This document shows positions 52,088-60,702 of a stretch of DNA of 64,000 nt, one piece after another. This DNA comes from Devosia salina (GTDB taxonomy: Bacteria > Pseudomonadota > Alphaproteobacteria > Rhizobiales > Devosiaceae). The DNA lies in contig NZ_CP080590.1 of assembly GCF_019504385.1 (NCBI RefSeq), positions 414,001 to 478,000 of the forward strand, read 5' to 3'. Under the pieces are notes generated by a model. That model did no database searches. It was not told where the DNA came from and was given only the letters and a program-made list of their open reading frames with translations. Position numbers and translations under genes: made by a program. Numbering within the stretch: position 1 is the stretch's first letter; the number at the start of each line of letters is the position of its first letter.

Positions 52088-52113
52088 GTAACCTTGGCTG
52101 CCGCCCGCCGAAT
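52088..52113 (+). promoter_or_regulatory. ECF-sigma-type promoter of the bufferin operon
   Basis: GTAACC (52088-52093) followed after 15 bases by CGAAT (52109-52113). The Caulobacter SigF-regulated promoters, which include a homologous operon, are described, as I recall, as GTAACC-N15/16-CGAA. The element lies about 47 bases upstream of the start codon, a normal leader length. No sigma factor or anti-sigma gene is in this window. Confidence 0.7.
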
Positions 52114-52159
52114 GACCTCGTGTCGGAACCCGGAGCGTTCCCAACACGAGGAGACTTCA

Positions 52160-52468
52160 ATGAACCGCCTGTCCACTCTCGCCCTTGCCGCCTCGCTCAC
52201 CGCCGCTTTGGGTGGCGCTGCCCTTGCCCAGGACACCATGGGGGGCGATGCCATGGCCGCCACCGAGAAATGCTACGGTGTCGCCCTTGCCGGTGCCAAT
52301 GACTGTGCCGCCGGCCCTGGCACCACCTGCGCTGGCACCTCCACCATCGACTATCAGGGCAATGCCTGGAAGGCCGTCCCGGCCGGCACCTGCGAGACCA
52401 TGATGCTTGAAGGCGACCGCATGGGTTCGCTCGAGCCGCTCGACCGCGACCTGCCCATGGCCAGCTGA
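52160..52468 (+). CDS. bufA: Bufferin-type RiPP precursor (DUF2282, BufA1-like)
   Basis: A 102-residue exported precursor peptide. The signal peptide (MNRLSTLALAASLTAALGGAALA) is followed by a mature part with four Cys at 38, 49, 57 and 78, in the conserved context EKCYGVALAGANDC, TTCAGTSTIDYQGNAW and PAGTC. This is the DUF2282 pattern; the family is known to be modified at Cys by a DUF692 enzyme and to sequester copper in Caulobacter. A CGAGGAGA ribosome site supports the start. The three following genes complete the operon. Confidence 0.9.
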   Translation: MNRLSTLALAASLTAALGGAALAQDTMGGDAMAATEKCYGVALAGANDCAAGPGTTCAGTSTIDYQGNAWKAVPAGTCETMMLEGDRMGSLEPLDRDLPMAS

Positions 52469-52524
52469 TCGCCCCAACGGGAGGCTCCAGCGGCCTCCCG
52501 CTTCTTGCACCAGGGGAGGATTCC

Positions 52525-53382
52525 ATGCCCTTCGACGCATTGCCGGTCCGGCCGGGCCTCGGTCTCAAGCCGCAGCACTACGCCCAGATCATTGCCGATT
52601 GCCCCGACCTGGGGTTCTTTGAGGTGCACGCGGAAAATTACATGGGCGCCGGTGGCCCGCCCCACCGCTATCTCGGCGCCATCTGCGAGCATTATCCACT
52701 CTCCCTGCACGGCGTAGGCCTCTCCATCGGCGGCGAAGCCCCGCTCGACCGGGATCACCTCCAGCGTTTGAGGGCGCTCAACGACCGCTATCGCCCCGCC
52801 TCCTTTTCCGAGCATCTGGCCTGGTCCAGCCATGACGAGGGCTATCTCAACGATCTGCTGCCCGTGCCCTATACCAGGCACACGCTCGATCGCGTCGTCG
52901 CCCATGTCGATCAGGTCCAGCAGGCCCTGGGTCGCCGCATGCTGCTTGAAAATCCCTCCACCTATGTGCTCTTCGCCGAGAGCACGATCGACGAAGTCGA
53001 TTTTCTCGATGCCATTGCCGAGCGGACCGGCTGCGGCCTGCTGCTCGACGTCAACAATGTGATGGTCTCGGCGGTCAATCACCGGCTCGACCCCGTCGCC
53101 TATATTGATCGCTTTCCCATCCGCCATGTGGGCGAAATCCACCTTGCCGGCTATGACGAGACTACGGACGACGCCGGCGAGCGCCTGCTCATCGACGCCC
53201 ATGGCAGCCGCGTCCGTCCCGACGTGTTCGAGCTGTTCCGCCACACCATTTCCCGCACCGGGCCGCTGCCGACTTTGATCGAATGGGACAATGACGTGCC
53301 CGCCTTCGACGTGCTCATGGACGAGGTGCGCCTGGTCGATGCGGTGCTCGCCGGCCCTGTGGCACAAAGGCTTGCATCATGA
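52525..53382 (+). CDS. bufB: MNIO-family iron oxidase (DUF692, BufB-like)
   Basis: A 285-residue multinuclear non-haem iron-dependent oxidase with a TIM-barrel fold. Motifs likely to hold the iron site are SLHGVGLSIGG (His62), SEHLAWS (His97), LENPSTY (Glu142), LLLDVNNV (Asp175), EIHLAGY (His206) and LIEWDND. In bufferin systems it converts Cys of the precursor to thiooxazole-type groups. It follows bufA by 56 bases and overlaps bufC by four. Confidence 0.93.
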   Translation: MPFDALPVRPGLGLKPQHYAQIIADCPDLGFFEVHAENYMGAGGPPHRYLGAICEHYPLSLHGVGLSIGGEAPLDRDHLQRLRALNDRYRPASFSEHLAWSSHDEGYLNDLLPVPYTRHTLDRVVAHVDQVQQALGRRMLLENPSTYVLFAESTIDEVDFLDAIAERTGCGLLLDVNNVMVSAVNHRLDPVAYIDRFPIRHVGEIHLAGYDETTDDAGERLLIDAHGSRVRPDVFELFRHTISRTGPLPTLIEWDNDVPAFDVLMDEVRLVDAVLAGPVAQRLAS

Positions 53383-54137
53383 CCGACCAGCGCGCCTTCG
53401 CCGCCGCGCTGACCGACCCGGCCCTGCCGGTTCCGGCGGGCCTGGTGTCCCCGCGCGGCACGCCCGACAGGAGCCGTTTCGCGGTCTACCGCAACAATGT
53501 GCATGTGAGTCTGGTGGCAGCGCTCGCCGCGCGCTTCGCAGTCACGAGACAGGTCGTGGGCGAGACGTTTTTCGCCGGCATGGCCCGGCTCTATGTCGGC
53601 GAACACAAGCCGGCCTCGCCGGTGCTTCTGCATTATGGCGACAGCTTTCCCGACTTCATCGCCGATTTCCCGCCCGCTGCCACCGTCCCCTATCTCGCCG
53701 ATCTGGCACGGCTGGAACTGGCCTGGTCCGATGCCTACAACGCGGCCGAAGGATTGATTGCAGTGCCTGCCGATCTGGCGGCGGTACCGGCCCAAGCCCT
53801 TGCCGGCCTGCGCCTGGTGCTGGCGCCCGCGACGCGTCTTGTGGCCTCCGCCTGGCCGGTAGGGTCGATCTGGTCGGCCCACCAGCAGACGCCCTTCGTG
53901 CCGCCCGACCAGGCCGGCAGTGAGCACATCGTCCTGACCCGTCCGGCCGCCGAGGTGCGCCTGACAATCATTCCACCTGCCGCCGCGACGTTGCTGCGGG
54001 CCCTCGAGGACGGGCACGCGCTGGGCGCAGCGGCAGAGATCGCGCTTGCGCAATTTCCCGATTTTGATCCCGGAGCGGCCCTGGTCGGTCTCGCCGGATT
54101 GGGCGTCTTTGCCGCGCTGCAACAGGAGATTTCATGA
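53379..54137 (+). CDS. bufC: DUF2063 partner protein (BufC-like)
   Basis: A 252-residue protein. The N-terminal DUF2063 domain (RFAVYRNNVHVSLVAALA, FFAGMARLYV) is the usual MNIO partner that helps bind and present the precursor peptide; the rest is a mixed helical domain. Its start overlaps bufB and its stop overlaps doxX, each by four bases, so all are translationally coupled. Confidence 0.9.
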   Translation: MTDQRAFAAALTDPALPVPAGLVSPRGTPDRSRFAVYRNNVHVSLVAALAARFAVTRQVVGETFFAGMARLYVGEHKPASPVLLHYGDSFPDFIADFPPAATVPYLADLARLELAWSDAYNAAEGLIAVPADLAAVPAQALAGLRLVLAPATRLVASAWPVGSIWSAHQQTPFVPPDQAGSEHIVLTRPAAEVRLTIIPPAAATLLRALEDGHALGAAAEIALAQFPDFDPGAALVGLAGLGVFAALQQEIS

Positions 54138-54640
54138 TGATCATCACGCGCCTGACCGACATTGTGGGCCGCGCCGACCGCCTGTTGGCATCCATTCCCG
54201 CGGCCCTGCCGCTACTCTGCCTGCGCCTGGCCCTGGCCATTCCCTTCTGGCGCTCGGGCCTGACCAAGTGGGACGGGTTTCTCAACCTTTCTTCGGGTGC
54301 CCGCTATCTCTTCCAGGAGGAGTTCCGCCTGCACATTCTGGGCCAGGCCTTCCCCTATCCGGCGCCGCTGACCATGGCGTTCCTCGCCGGCCTGGGCGAA
54401 GTGCTCCTGCCGGTCTTCCTGGTGCTCGGTCTGGGCACGCGCTTTGCCGCGCTGGGCATTCTCGCCATGACCGTCATCATCCAGCTCACCGTCCCCGACG
54501 GGTTGGTCAACTTTCATCTGCCCTGGTTCGCCATGGCCCTGGCCCTGCTCGTCTATGGCGGCGGCACGCTGTCGGCCGACCGGCTGCTCTCGGCTTTGTT
54601 CACCGATCGCCTCAAGACGTCTGCACGCCCCGTGCATTGA
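54134..54640 (+). CDS. DoxX-family membrane protein of the bufferin operon
   Basis: A 168-residue inner-membrane protein with four helices (LCLRLALAIPFWRSGLTKW, LTMAFLAGLGEVLLPVFLVL, FAALGILAMTVIIQL, FAMALALLVYGGGTL). The pattern is DoxX-like, and DoxX proteins accompany bufferin operons; the mechanism is unknown. It overlaps bufC by four bases and overlaps the converging SMP-30 gene at its 3' end by 29 bases. Confidence 0.88.
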   Translation: MMIITRLTDIVGRADRLLASIPAALPLLCLRLALAIPFWRSGLTKWDGFLNLSSGARYLFQEEFRLHILGQAFPYPAPLTMAFLAGLGEVLLPVFLVLGLGTRFAALGILAMTVIIQLTVPDGLVNFHLPWFAMALALLVYGGGTLSADRLLSALFTDRLKTSARPVH

Positions 54641-55532
54641 CATAGATGGCGTAAAGCGAGGTCGTGGCGGTGATGAACAGCCGGTTCCGCCGCGGCCCGC
54701 CAAAGGTCAGGTTTGCCGCGCGCTGCGGCACCCGAATTCTGCCGCACAGCGTGCCATCGGTATCGAAGACGTCGACGCCATCGGCCGACGAGCACCACAT
54801 CCAGCCATCGCTGTCGATGCGAAACCCGTCGGGCACGCCATTTTCGATCTCGCAGAACACCTTGCCGCCGCTCAGCGTCCGGCCATCTTCGGAAACGGCG
54901 AAGACCCGCACATGGCGCGGCCCGCCTGTTTCGCGGCTGCCGCCCGAATCGGCCACGTAGAGCAACTGCTCGTCCGGTGAGAAGGCGAGGCCATTGGGCT
55001 GCACGAAATCGTTGGCGACCAACGTCACGGCACCGCTGTCGCCGTCAATGCGGTAAACGCCGTGGACCGGTTGCTCGGGCGGGGCGGTAAAGCCCTCATA
55101 GTCCGAAATGATCCCATAGGTGGGATCGGTGAACCAGATCGAGCCGTCCGACTTGACCACCACGTCATTGGGCGAATTGAGCCGTCTGCCCTCGAAACGG
55201 TCGGCCAGCACCGTGATGGACCCATCCAGTTCGGTTCGCGTCACCCGCCTTGTGCCATGCTCGCACGAGACCAGCCGCCCCTGGCGGTCCCGCGTATGGC
55301 CATTGGCAAAGTTGGAGGCCGCCAGATAGGTCGAGACCGAATTGTCGGCCGGCAGATACCGCATCACCCGCTGATTGGGGATGTCGGAGAAATAGAGGCA
55401 GTCATGGTCGGAAAACCAGACCGGTCCCTCGGTCCAGCGGAACCCGGTGCACAACTCTTCCAGCCGCGCGCTCCCCACGATCTTGCCGGAAAAGCGGGGA
55501 TCAATGATCTCGTAAAGCGTGTCCGCAGCCAT
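54612..55532 (-). CDS. SMP-30/gluconolactonase-family protein
   Basis: A 306-residue six-bladed propeller of the SMP-30/LRE family. Features include the ligand Glu in RWTEGPVWFSD, SPNDVVVKSDGSIWFTDP, NGLAFSPDEQLLYVADS and PDGFRIDSDGWMWCSS. Members hydrolyse sugar lactones with Ca2+ or Zn2+. ATG 55532 begins MAADTLYEII; the open frame continues upstream across the tRNA gene, which is not coding. It ends within the 3' end of the DoxX gene. Confidence 0.87.
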   Translation of the reverse strand: MAADTLYEIIDPRFSGKIVGSARLEELCTGFRWTEGPVWFSDHDCLYFSDIPNQRVMRYLPADNSVSTYLAASNFANGHTRDRQGRLVSCEHGTRRVTRTELDGSITVLADRFEGRRLNSPNDVVVKSDGSIWFTDPTYGIISDYEGFTAPPEQPVHGVYRIDGDSGAVTLVANDFVQPNGLAFSPDEQLLYVADSGGSRETGGPRHVRVFAVSEDGRTLSGGKVFCEIENGVPDGFRIDSDGWMWCSSADGVDVFDTDGTLCGRIRVPQRAANLTFGGPRRNRLFITATTSLYAIYVNARGVQTS

Positions 55533-55639
55533 GTCGTCCTCCCAAGCACCAAGCAAGGCATAGTGCCCGCCCGCCCGCAGCGCAATATCGCGCGCAGTTG
55601 CAGCAGCTTGGGTAACAGGAGCGCAGGAAAGACTTTGAA

Positions 55640-55714
<75 letters not shown>

Positions 55715-55896
55715 ATCTGGAGCGATCTCGGAAAACGTGGCATCCACATTTTCGGGTCGAGAGCGCGACCACTCTGTTCGCCACTGCGCGGCAGACCGGC
55801 GCGGCGACGGGGGCTCCTTTGCCATAGTGCCTCCCTCGACGCAAGACCAAAAACAGCCTATCAACCACCGCAATGGAATCGAAGGGCCGAAGGGCC

Positions 55897-56058
55897 ATGG
55901 GCAAATCGGAACAAACCGCACAGCGCGAGCAAAGATTGGCCGCAAAGCTGCGGGAGAACCTCAAGCGTCGGAAGGAACAGGCGAGGGCGCGCGCGGTCAC
56001 TGGCGCGCCGGAGCAGGTTCCCACGGCCCCTGAAGCGGACGCGGACAAGAAACCGTAA
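55897..56058 (+). CDS. Small basic conserved protein upstream of murA
   Basis: A 53-residue, strongly basic helical protein: KLRENLKRRKEQARARAV. Small proteins with this ALRENLKRRKxQ pattern precede murA in many Hyphomicrobiales, with unknown function. The ATG at 55897 has AAGGG stretches ahead; an upstream in-frame ATG at 55873 is possible. It is too short for certainty, but the family pattern is clear. Confidence 0.75.
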   Translation: MGKSEQTAQREQRLAAKLRENLKRRKEQARARAVTGAPEQVPTAPEADADKKP

Positions 56059-56135
56059 ACCATTTTCAGGCGATTCTAATCGTCACCCTTTCTCGAGAAC
56101 GGCTGGTCTGGCTCACGTGGCAAAGAAGACCTCGC

Positions 56136-56173
56136 CTACCTCCCACCAGGTAGCAGGCCCAAGGGGCCTTTTC
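56136..56173 (+). promoter_or_regulatory. Two adjacent hairpins in the murA leader
   Basis: Arms CTACCT/AGGTAG (56136-56153) followed by AGGCCC/GGGCCT with loop AAG and a TTT tail (56155-56172). The second looks like a weak terminator for the upstream small gene, yet lies only about 14 bases before the murA start codon, so it may also attenuate murA. Confidence 0.4.
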
Positions 56174-56185
56174 TGAGGACTTCTA

Positions 56186-57478
56186 ATGGATCGTATTCGT
56201 TTGGTCGGCGGCAATGAACTTCGGGGCGAGATCCCGATTTCGGGCGCCAAGAATGCCGCATTGCCGCTGATGATTTCTGCTCTGCTGACCGATGAGCCGC
56301 TGGTGCTGCACAATGTGCCGCGCCTGGCCGACGTCAAGCAGCTCGAACGCATTCTGGAAAACCACGGCGTCAACATCGCCGTGCACGGCCGCCGCCGTGG
56401 CGAGGAAGAGGGCGTGGGCCAGCGCATGACCTTCCATGCGGCCGATATTGTCGACACGACGGCCCCCTATGACCTCGTCTCCAAGATGCGCGCCAGCTTC
56501 TGGGTCATCGGTCCGCTGCTGGCCCGCTGTCATGAAGCGCGCGTCTCGTTGCCCGGCGGCTGCGCCATCGGCACCCGACCGGTCGATCTTTTCCTTTATG
56601 GCCTCAAGCAATTGGGCGCCGAGATCGATATCGACGAGGGCTATGTGGTCGCGCGCGCGCCCAAGGGCGGCCTGATCGGCGCCACCGTCAGCTTCCCCAA
56701 GGTCTCGGTGGGCGCAACCCATACGATCCTGATGGCGGCCACGCTGGCCCGCGGCACGACCATTATCGAAAACGCCGCACAGGAACCGGAAATCACCAAT
56801 GTCGCCGAATGCCTCGTGGCCATGGGCGCGAAGATTTCCGGCATCGGCACCCGGACCCTGACGGTCGAGGGCGTCGAAAAGCTGCACGGGGCCACCGTCG
56901 AGGTTATCCCCGACCGCATCGAAACCGGCACCTTTGCAATGGCGGCCGCCATGACTGGTGGCGACGTGCTCCTCAAAGGCGCCCGCCCCGAGCATCTGCA
57001 GGCGGCCCTCGACATCCTGGCCCAGACCGGCGCCGAATTGTCGAGCGAAGCCAATGGCCTGCGCGTCCGCCGCAATGGCAATGGGATCCAGCCCGTGGAT
57101 GTCGAGACCGATCCGTTCCCCGGCTTCCCCACCGATCTGCAGGCCCAGTTCATGGCGCTGATGACCATGAGTTCGGGCGTCAGCCACATTCGCGAGACCA
57201 TTTTCGAGAACCGCTACATGCATGTGGCCGAGCTCGCCCGCTTCGGCGCCGATATCGCGGTCAACGGCCAGTTGGCGACGGTGACCGGCAAACCGCAATT
57301 GAAGGGTGCCCAGGTCATGGCCACCGATCTCCGGGCCTCGGTGTCGCTCGTCATTGCCGGCCTCGCCGCCAAGGGCGAAACGGTGGTCAACCGCATCTAT
57401 CATCTCGATCGCGGCTTCGAGCGCCTGGAAGACAAGCTCTCTCGCTGCGGTGCGGAAATCGAGAGATTGGCTGGCTAG
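56186..57478 (+). CDS. murA: UDP-N-acetylglucosamine 1-carboxyvinyltransferase
   Basis: Adds enolpyruvate from PEP to UDP-GlcNAc, the first committed step of peptidoglycan synthesis. The 430-residue protein has Lys22 in GAKNAALPL and the fosfomycin-reactive Cys126 in LPGGCAIGTRP, so it should be fosfomycin-sensitive at target level. GAGGAC is the ribosome site. It ends in a spacer with hairpin repeats and a terminator. Confidence 0.97.
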   Translation: MDRIRLVGGNELRGEIPISGAKNAALPLMISALLTDEPLVLHNVPRLADVKQLERILENHGVNIAVHGRRRGEEEGVGQRMTFHAADIVDTTAPYDLVSKMRASFWVIGPLLARCHEARVSLPGGCAIGTRPVDLFLYGLKQLGAEIDIDEGYVVARAPKGGLIGATVSFPKVSVGATHTILMAATLARGTTIIENAAQEPEITNVAECLVAMGAKISGIGTRTLTVEGVEKLHGATVEVIPDRIETGTFAMAAAMTGGDVLLKGARPEHLQAALDILAQTGAELSSEANGLRVRRNGNGIQPVDVETDPFPGFPTDLQAQFMALMTMSSGVSHIRETIFENRYMHVAELARFGADIAVNGQLATVTGKPQLKGAQVMATDLRASVSLVIAGLAAKGETVVNRIYHLDRGFERLEDKLSRCGAEIERLAG

Positions 57479-57494
57479 CACGCGTGCCGTCGGC

Positions 57495-57620
57495 AAAATC
57501 GCTCCTGTGGAGCGATTTTAGCGTGCTAGGCCCGGAGAGCTATGCTCGTAGGGCGGGTATGTCCCGAAGGCAAAATCGCGCCAGTGGCGCGATTTGAGGC
57601 GAGCAGGCCCGGAGAGCTAT
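57495..57620. repeat. Tandem hairpin-repeat array, copy B
   Basis: Two units of the family at 41.5 kb, 78 bases apart. The hairpins are AAAATCGCTCC-TGT-GGAGCGATTTT (57495-57519) and AAATCGCGCC-AGT-GGCGCGATTT (57573-57595). Each is followed by a linker with AGGCCCGGAGAGCTATGCTCG-like sequence. It lies just after the murA stop in the convergent spacer. Confidence 0.85.
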
Positions 57621-57660
57621 GCTCGCAGGCGGGCATCGTCCCAAAGGACACAAATATCGA

Positions 57661-57691
57661 AAAGCCCGGCTACGGCCGGGCTTTTTCTTTT
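57661..57691. terminator. Terminator between murA and ABC permease gene
   Basis: Stem AAAGCCCGGC/GCCGGGCTTT with TACG tetraloop followed by TTCTTTTG. It is able to act on both converging transcripts. Confidence 0.9.
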
Positions 57692-57695
57692 GCCC

Positions 57696-58832
57696 TCAGT
57701 CCAGCGTCTGCCGATAGCGCAGCATGGCCACAAAGCTGATCACCAGCACGATCACCCCCAGCGCTGCAAGTTCGGGTGACACGTCGATCGTGCCGGCGCC
57801 CTTGAGCATCACCTTGCGGATCAGCCGGATGAAATGGGTGGCGGGCACGGCCGTGCCGATCGTCTGCGCCCAGCCCGGCATGCCGGCAAAGGGGAACATG
57901 AAGCCCGAAAGCAGGATGGAGGGCAGGATGGTGAAAAAGCTCAGCTGCATGGCCTGCATCTGGTTATGCGCCACGGTGGAGATCAAGAAGCCCAGCGCCA
58001 GATTGCCCAGCACGAACAGATTGAACCCGTAGAAGAACGCCATGAACGTGCCGGTGAACGGCACATTGAAGACGGCAAAGGCCGCCAGCATGAACACCGC
58101 CGTCTGCACATAGCCCACCACCACATAAGGCAATATCTTGCCCAGCATCACCTCGGCCGGGCGCACGGGGGTGGAAATCAGCATCTCCATGGTGCCGCGT
58201 TCTCGCTCCTTGACGATGGCGACGGCGGTGATCATCACCATGGTCATCGAGAGGATGATGGCCAATAGCCCCGGCACGATATTGGTCGATGTGCGGCCTT
58301 CCGGATTGTATTCGCGATGCACGGTCACGCTGAACGGGGCAGGGGAGCCGGCGGCCTGCGCCAGCGGGCCGGTCAGCGTCTGCGCCATGGCATTGCTGAC
58401 AATGCCGCTCATCGCGGCCGCCGCGCCCGCGACGGCGGAAGGATCGGATGCGTCGGCGGCCACCAGCACGACCGGGTTGAGGCCGCGCACCACGTCGCGG
58501 GCGAAATCATCGGGAATGACGATGACGAAATTGGCCTCGCCCCGCCGCAGCGCCTCCTCGCCGGCTTCCGGCCCGCGCACCTGGCCGATGAAGTCGAAAT
58601 AGCCCGAGGTTTCCATGCCGGCCAGCAGCGCCCGGGTCAGTGGCCCTTCGTCATTGACCTCCACCAGTGTCGGCAGATGCCGCGGATCGGCATTGATGGC
58701 GAAGCCGAACAGCATGAGCTGGATGATGGGCAGCCCGATCATCATGGCAAAGGTCACCCGGTCGCGCCGCATCTGGATGAATTCCTTGAGCAGCACCGCC
58801 AGGAACCGGCTGATGGAAAATCCCATGCTCAT
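57696..58832 (-). CDS. ABC-2 type permease
   Basis: A 378-residue ABC-2 permease of the drug/polysaccharide export type. One N-terminal helix (TFAMMIGLPIIQLMLFGFAI), a large extracytoplasmic loop (residues about 60-170) and five C-terminal helices, with KERERGTMEMLISTPVRPAEVMLGKI between them. It works with the ATPase encoded just upstream; start and ATPase stop overlap by four bases. Substrate unknown. Confidence 0.92.
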   Translation of the reverse strand: MSMGFSISRFLAVLLKEFIQMRRDRVTFAMMIGLPIIQLMLFGFAINADPRHLPTLVEVNDEGPLTRALLAGMETSGYFDFIGQVRGPEAGEEALRRGEANFVIVIPDDFARDVVRGLNPVVLVAADASDPSAVAGAAAAMSGIVSNAMAQTLTGPLAQAAGSPAPFSVTVHREYNPEGRTSTNIVPGLLAIILSMTMVMITAVAIVKERERGTMEMLISTPVRPAEVMLGKILPYVVVGYVQTAVFMLAAFAVFNVPFTGTFMAFFYGFNLFVLGNLALGFLISTVAHNQMQAMQLSFFTILPSILLSGFMFPFAGMPGWAQTIGTAVPATHFIRLIRKVMLKGAGTIDVSPELAALGVIVLVISFVAMLRYRQTLD

Positions 58833-59767
58833 GCGGCATCGCGCGAGAAATTGTCCCGCGCCCCCGCCATGAGATAGATGAAGGCCTCCTCCAGCCCCGC
58901 CGGCACCTTGCTCCAGTGCTGGTCGCCTTCCGCCTCGAACCGGCGCACCGTGGTTTCGAGGAGGTCCGCATCTGTGCCCGACACATGCAGCGCCGAGCCG
59001 AAGCGCGCCACCTGGTCGACGCCGGGCTGGCCATGCAGTGCCGTTTCCAGCGCCACTAGGTTCGTGCCTTCGGCGCGCCAGGTGCTGAGGCCCACCATGG
59101 TGGGAATTTGTGTCGCCGGGCCGTCGATCAGCTTTTTGCCATAGGCGATATAGGTGATGAAATCGCACTGGATGGCTTCGTCCATGTAGTGCGTCGACAC
59201 CAGCACGGTCACCCCGGCCTTGGAGAGGCGCCGAATCTCGTCCCAGAAATCGCGCCGCGCCTTGGGATCGACGCCCGCCGTCGGTTCATCGAGCAGCAGC
59301 AGCTTGGGGTCATGGATCAGGCAGGCGGCCAGCGCCAGGCGCTGCTTCCAGCCGCCCGACAGCGTGCCGGCCAATTGCCCCGACCGGTCTGCCAGCCCCA
59401 GCTCCTCCAGCGCCTTGCTGACCCGCTTGCGCCGGCCGGCCACGCCATACATGCGCGCCACGAAATCGAGATTCTCGCGGATCGTCAGGTCCTCGTAGAG
59501 GCTGAATTTCTGCGTCATATACCCGACCTGGGTCTTGATGCGCCCGGCCTGGTGCCGCACATCAAATCCCAGGCACTGCCCATCGCCCTGGTCGGGCGTC
59601 AAAAGCCCGCACAGCATGCGGATCGTCGTGGTCTTGCCCGAGCCATTGGGACCGAGAAAGCCATAGATGGCGCCGCGCGGCACCGCGATATCGAAATGAT
59701 CGACCACGGTCTTGTCGCCAAACCGCTTGGTCAGCCCCCGCACGTCGATGACCAGCGGCGCGCTCAT
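58829..59767 (-). CDS. ABC transporter ATPase of the efflux cassette
   Basis: A 312-residue single-domain ATPase with Walker A GPNGSGKTTTIRML, signature LSGGWKQRLALA, Walker B LLLLDEPTAGVDP and the H-loop STHYMDEA. This is the DrrA/CcmA-like class, extended by a C-terminal domain. ATG 59767 overlaps the stop of the upstream HlyD gene by four bases. Confidence 0.94.
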   Translation of the reverse strand: MSAPLVIDVRGLTKRFGDKTVVDHFDIAVPRGAIYGFLGPNGSGKTTTIRMLCGLLTPDQGDGQCLGFDVRHQAGRIKTQVGYMTQKFSLYEDLTIRENLDFVARMYGVAGRRKRVSKALEELGLADRSGQLAGTLSGGWKQRLALAACLIHDPKLLLLDEPTAGVDPKARRDFWDEIRRLSKAGVTVLVSTHYMDEAIQCDFITYIAYGKKLIDGPATQIPTMVGLSTWRAEGTNLVALETALHGQPGVDQVARFGSALHVSGTDADLLETTVRRFEAEGDQHWSKVPAGLEEAFIYLMAGARDNFSRDAA

Positions 59768-60702
59768 GGCAGCACCGTTACCGGCTGTCCGGGCTTGAGG
59801 GCATTGGCCGTCTCCAGCCGCGCCTTGACCAGATAGACCAGCCGGCTGCGTTCCTCGCGCGAATAGATCACCGGCGGCGTCGTCTGCGGCTCGCTGGCGA
59901 TTTGGGTTACCCGCGCCGCCTGGCCGCTGGCGCAGCCGTCGCAGGTCACCGTCACCTCGGCCCCCACCGCCAGGGCGGCGCGCTCGACCTCGGGCACGAA
60001 GAACCACACTTCGAGCGGCCCCTGGGGCAGCATGGAGATCACCGGCGCGCCGACCCCGGCCACCTCGCCGACCCGGAAGAACACCCGGTCCACAATGCCC
60101 GCCACCGGGGCCTCGATGGTCCGGTCGTCCATGTCCTGGCGGGCGCGCTCGGCATCGGCCTCGGCGGCGCTGAGATTGGCCTCCGCCGCCACCTGCTGGG
60201 CATTGCGGGCCGGCAGCTCGGCCACCGCCAATTGCGCCCGCAACTGGTTCACCTGCGCTTGGGCCGAGGCCAGCGCCGTGCGGTCCTGCTCCAGTCTTAC
60301 GCTGGGGACGGTGCCGGCTTCCACCAGCCGTTCGCTGCGGCTGAGATTGGATTGCGCCTGCGCCAGGTCCGCTTCGGCCTTGGCCAGCGACGCCCGGATC
60401 ACATCCAGTTCCTCGCTGCGGCTGCCGGTCTCGAGATTTTCCAGCGTTGCCCTGGCCGCCGAAACCCGCGCCATGGCCGCATCGAGCAGGTTCTTCTGCT
60501 GCGTGGCATCGAGGGTAAAGAGCGTATCGCCCGCGGCCACGATCTGCCCTTCCTCGGCGTCGAGCGACACGATCCGCCCCGCGCTCACCGGCGCGACATA
60601 GACATAGTCGGCCTCGAGATAGCCGCTATAGCCCGCCGGATCGGCCCCCGGCGAAAACACCGACAGCACCGCCGCCATCAGCCCTGCAAGAAATTCGTTC
60701 AT
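59764..60702 (-). CDS. HlyD/YbhG-type periplasmic adaptor
   Basis: A 312-residue adaptor. A hydrophobic N-terminus (FLAGLMAAVLSVFSPGADPAG), a lipoyl-like barrel half (VYVAPVSAGRIVSLDAEEGQ), a long coiled coil (residues about 75-205, Ala/Glu/Gln-rich) and the second half (EAPVAGIVDRVFFRVGEV). It links the permease to an outer-membrane channel not encoded here. It overlaps the TetR gene stop by four bases. Confidence 0.91.
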   Translation of the reverse strand: MNEFLAGLMAAVLSVFSPGADPAGYSGYLEADYVYVAPVSAGRIVSLDAEEGQIVAAGDTLFTLDATQQKNLLDAAMARVSAARATLENLETGSRSEELDVIRASLAKAEADLAQAQSNLSRSERLVEAGTVPSVRLEQDRTALASAQAQVNQLRAQLAVAELPARNAQQVAAEANLSAAEADAERARQDMDDRTIEAPVAGIVDRVFFRVGEVAGVGAPVISMLPQGPLEVWFFVPEVERAALAVGAEVTVTCDGCASGQAARVTQIASEPQTTPPVIYSREERSRLVYLVKARLETANALKPGQPVTVLP

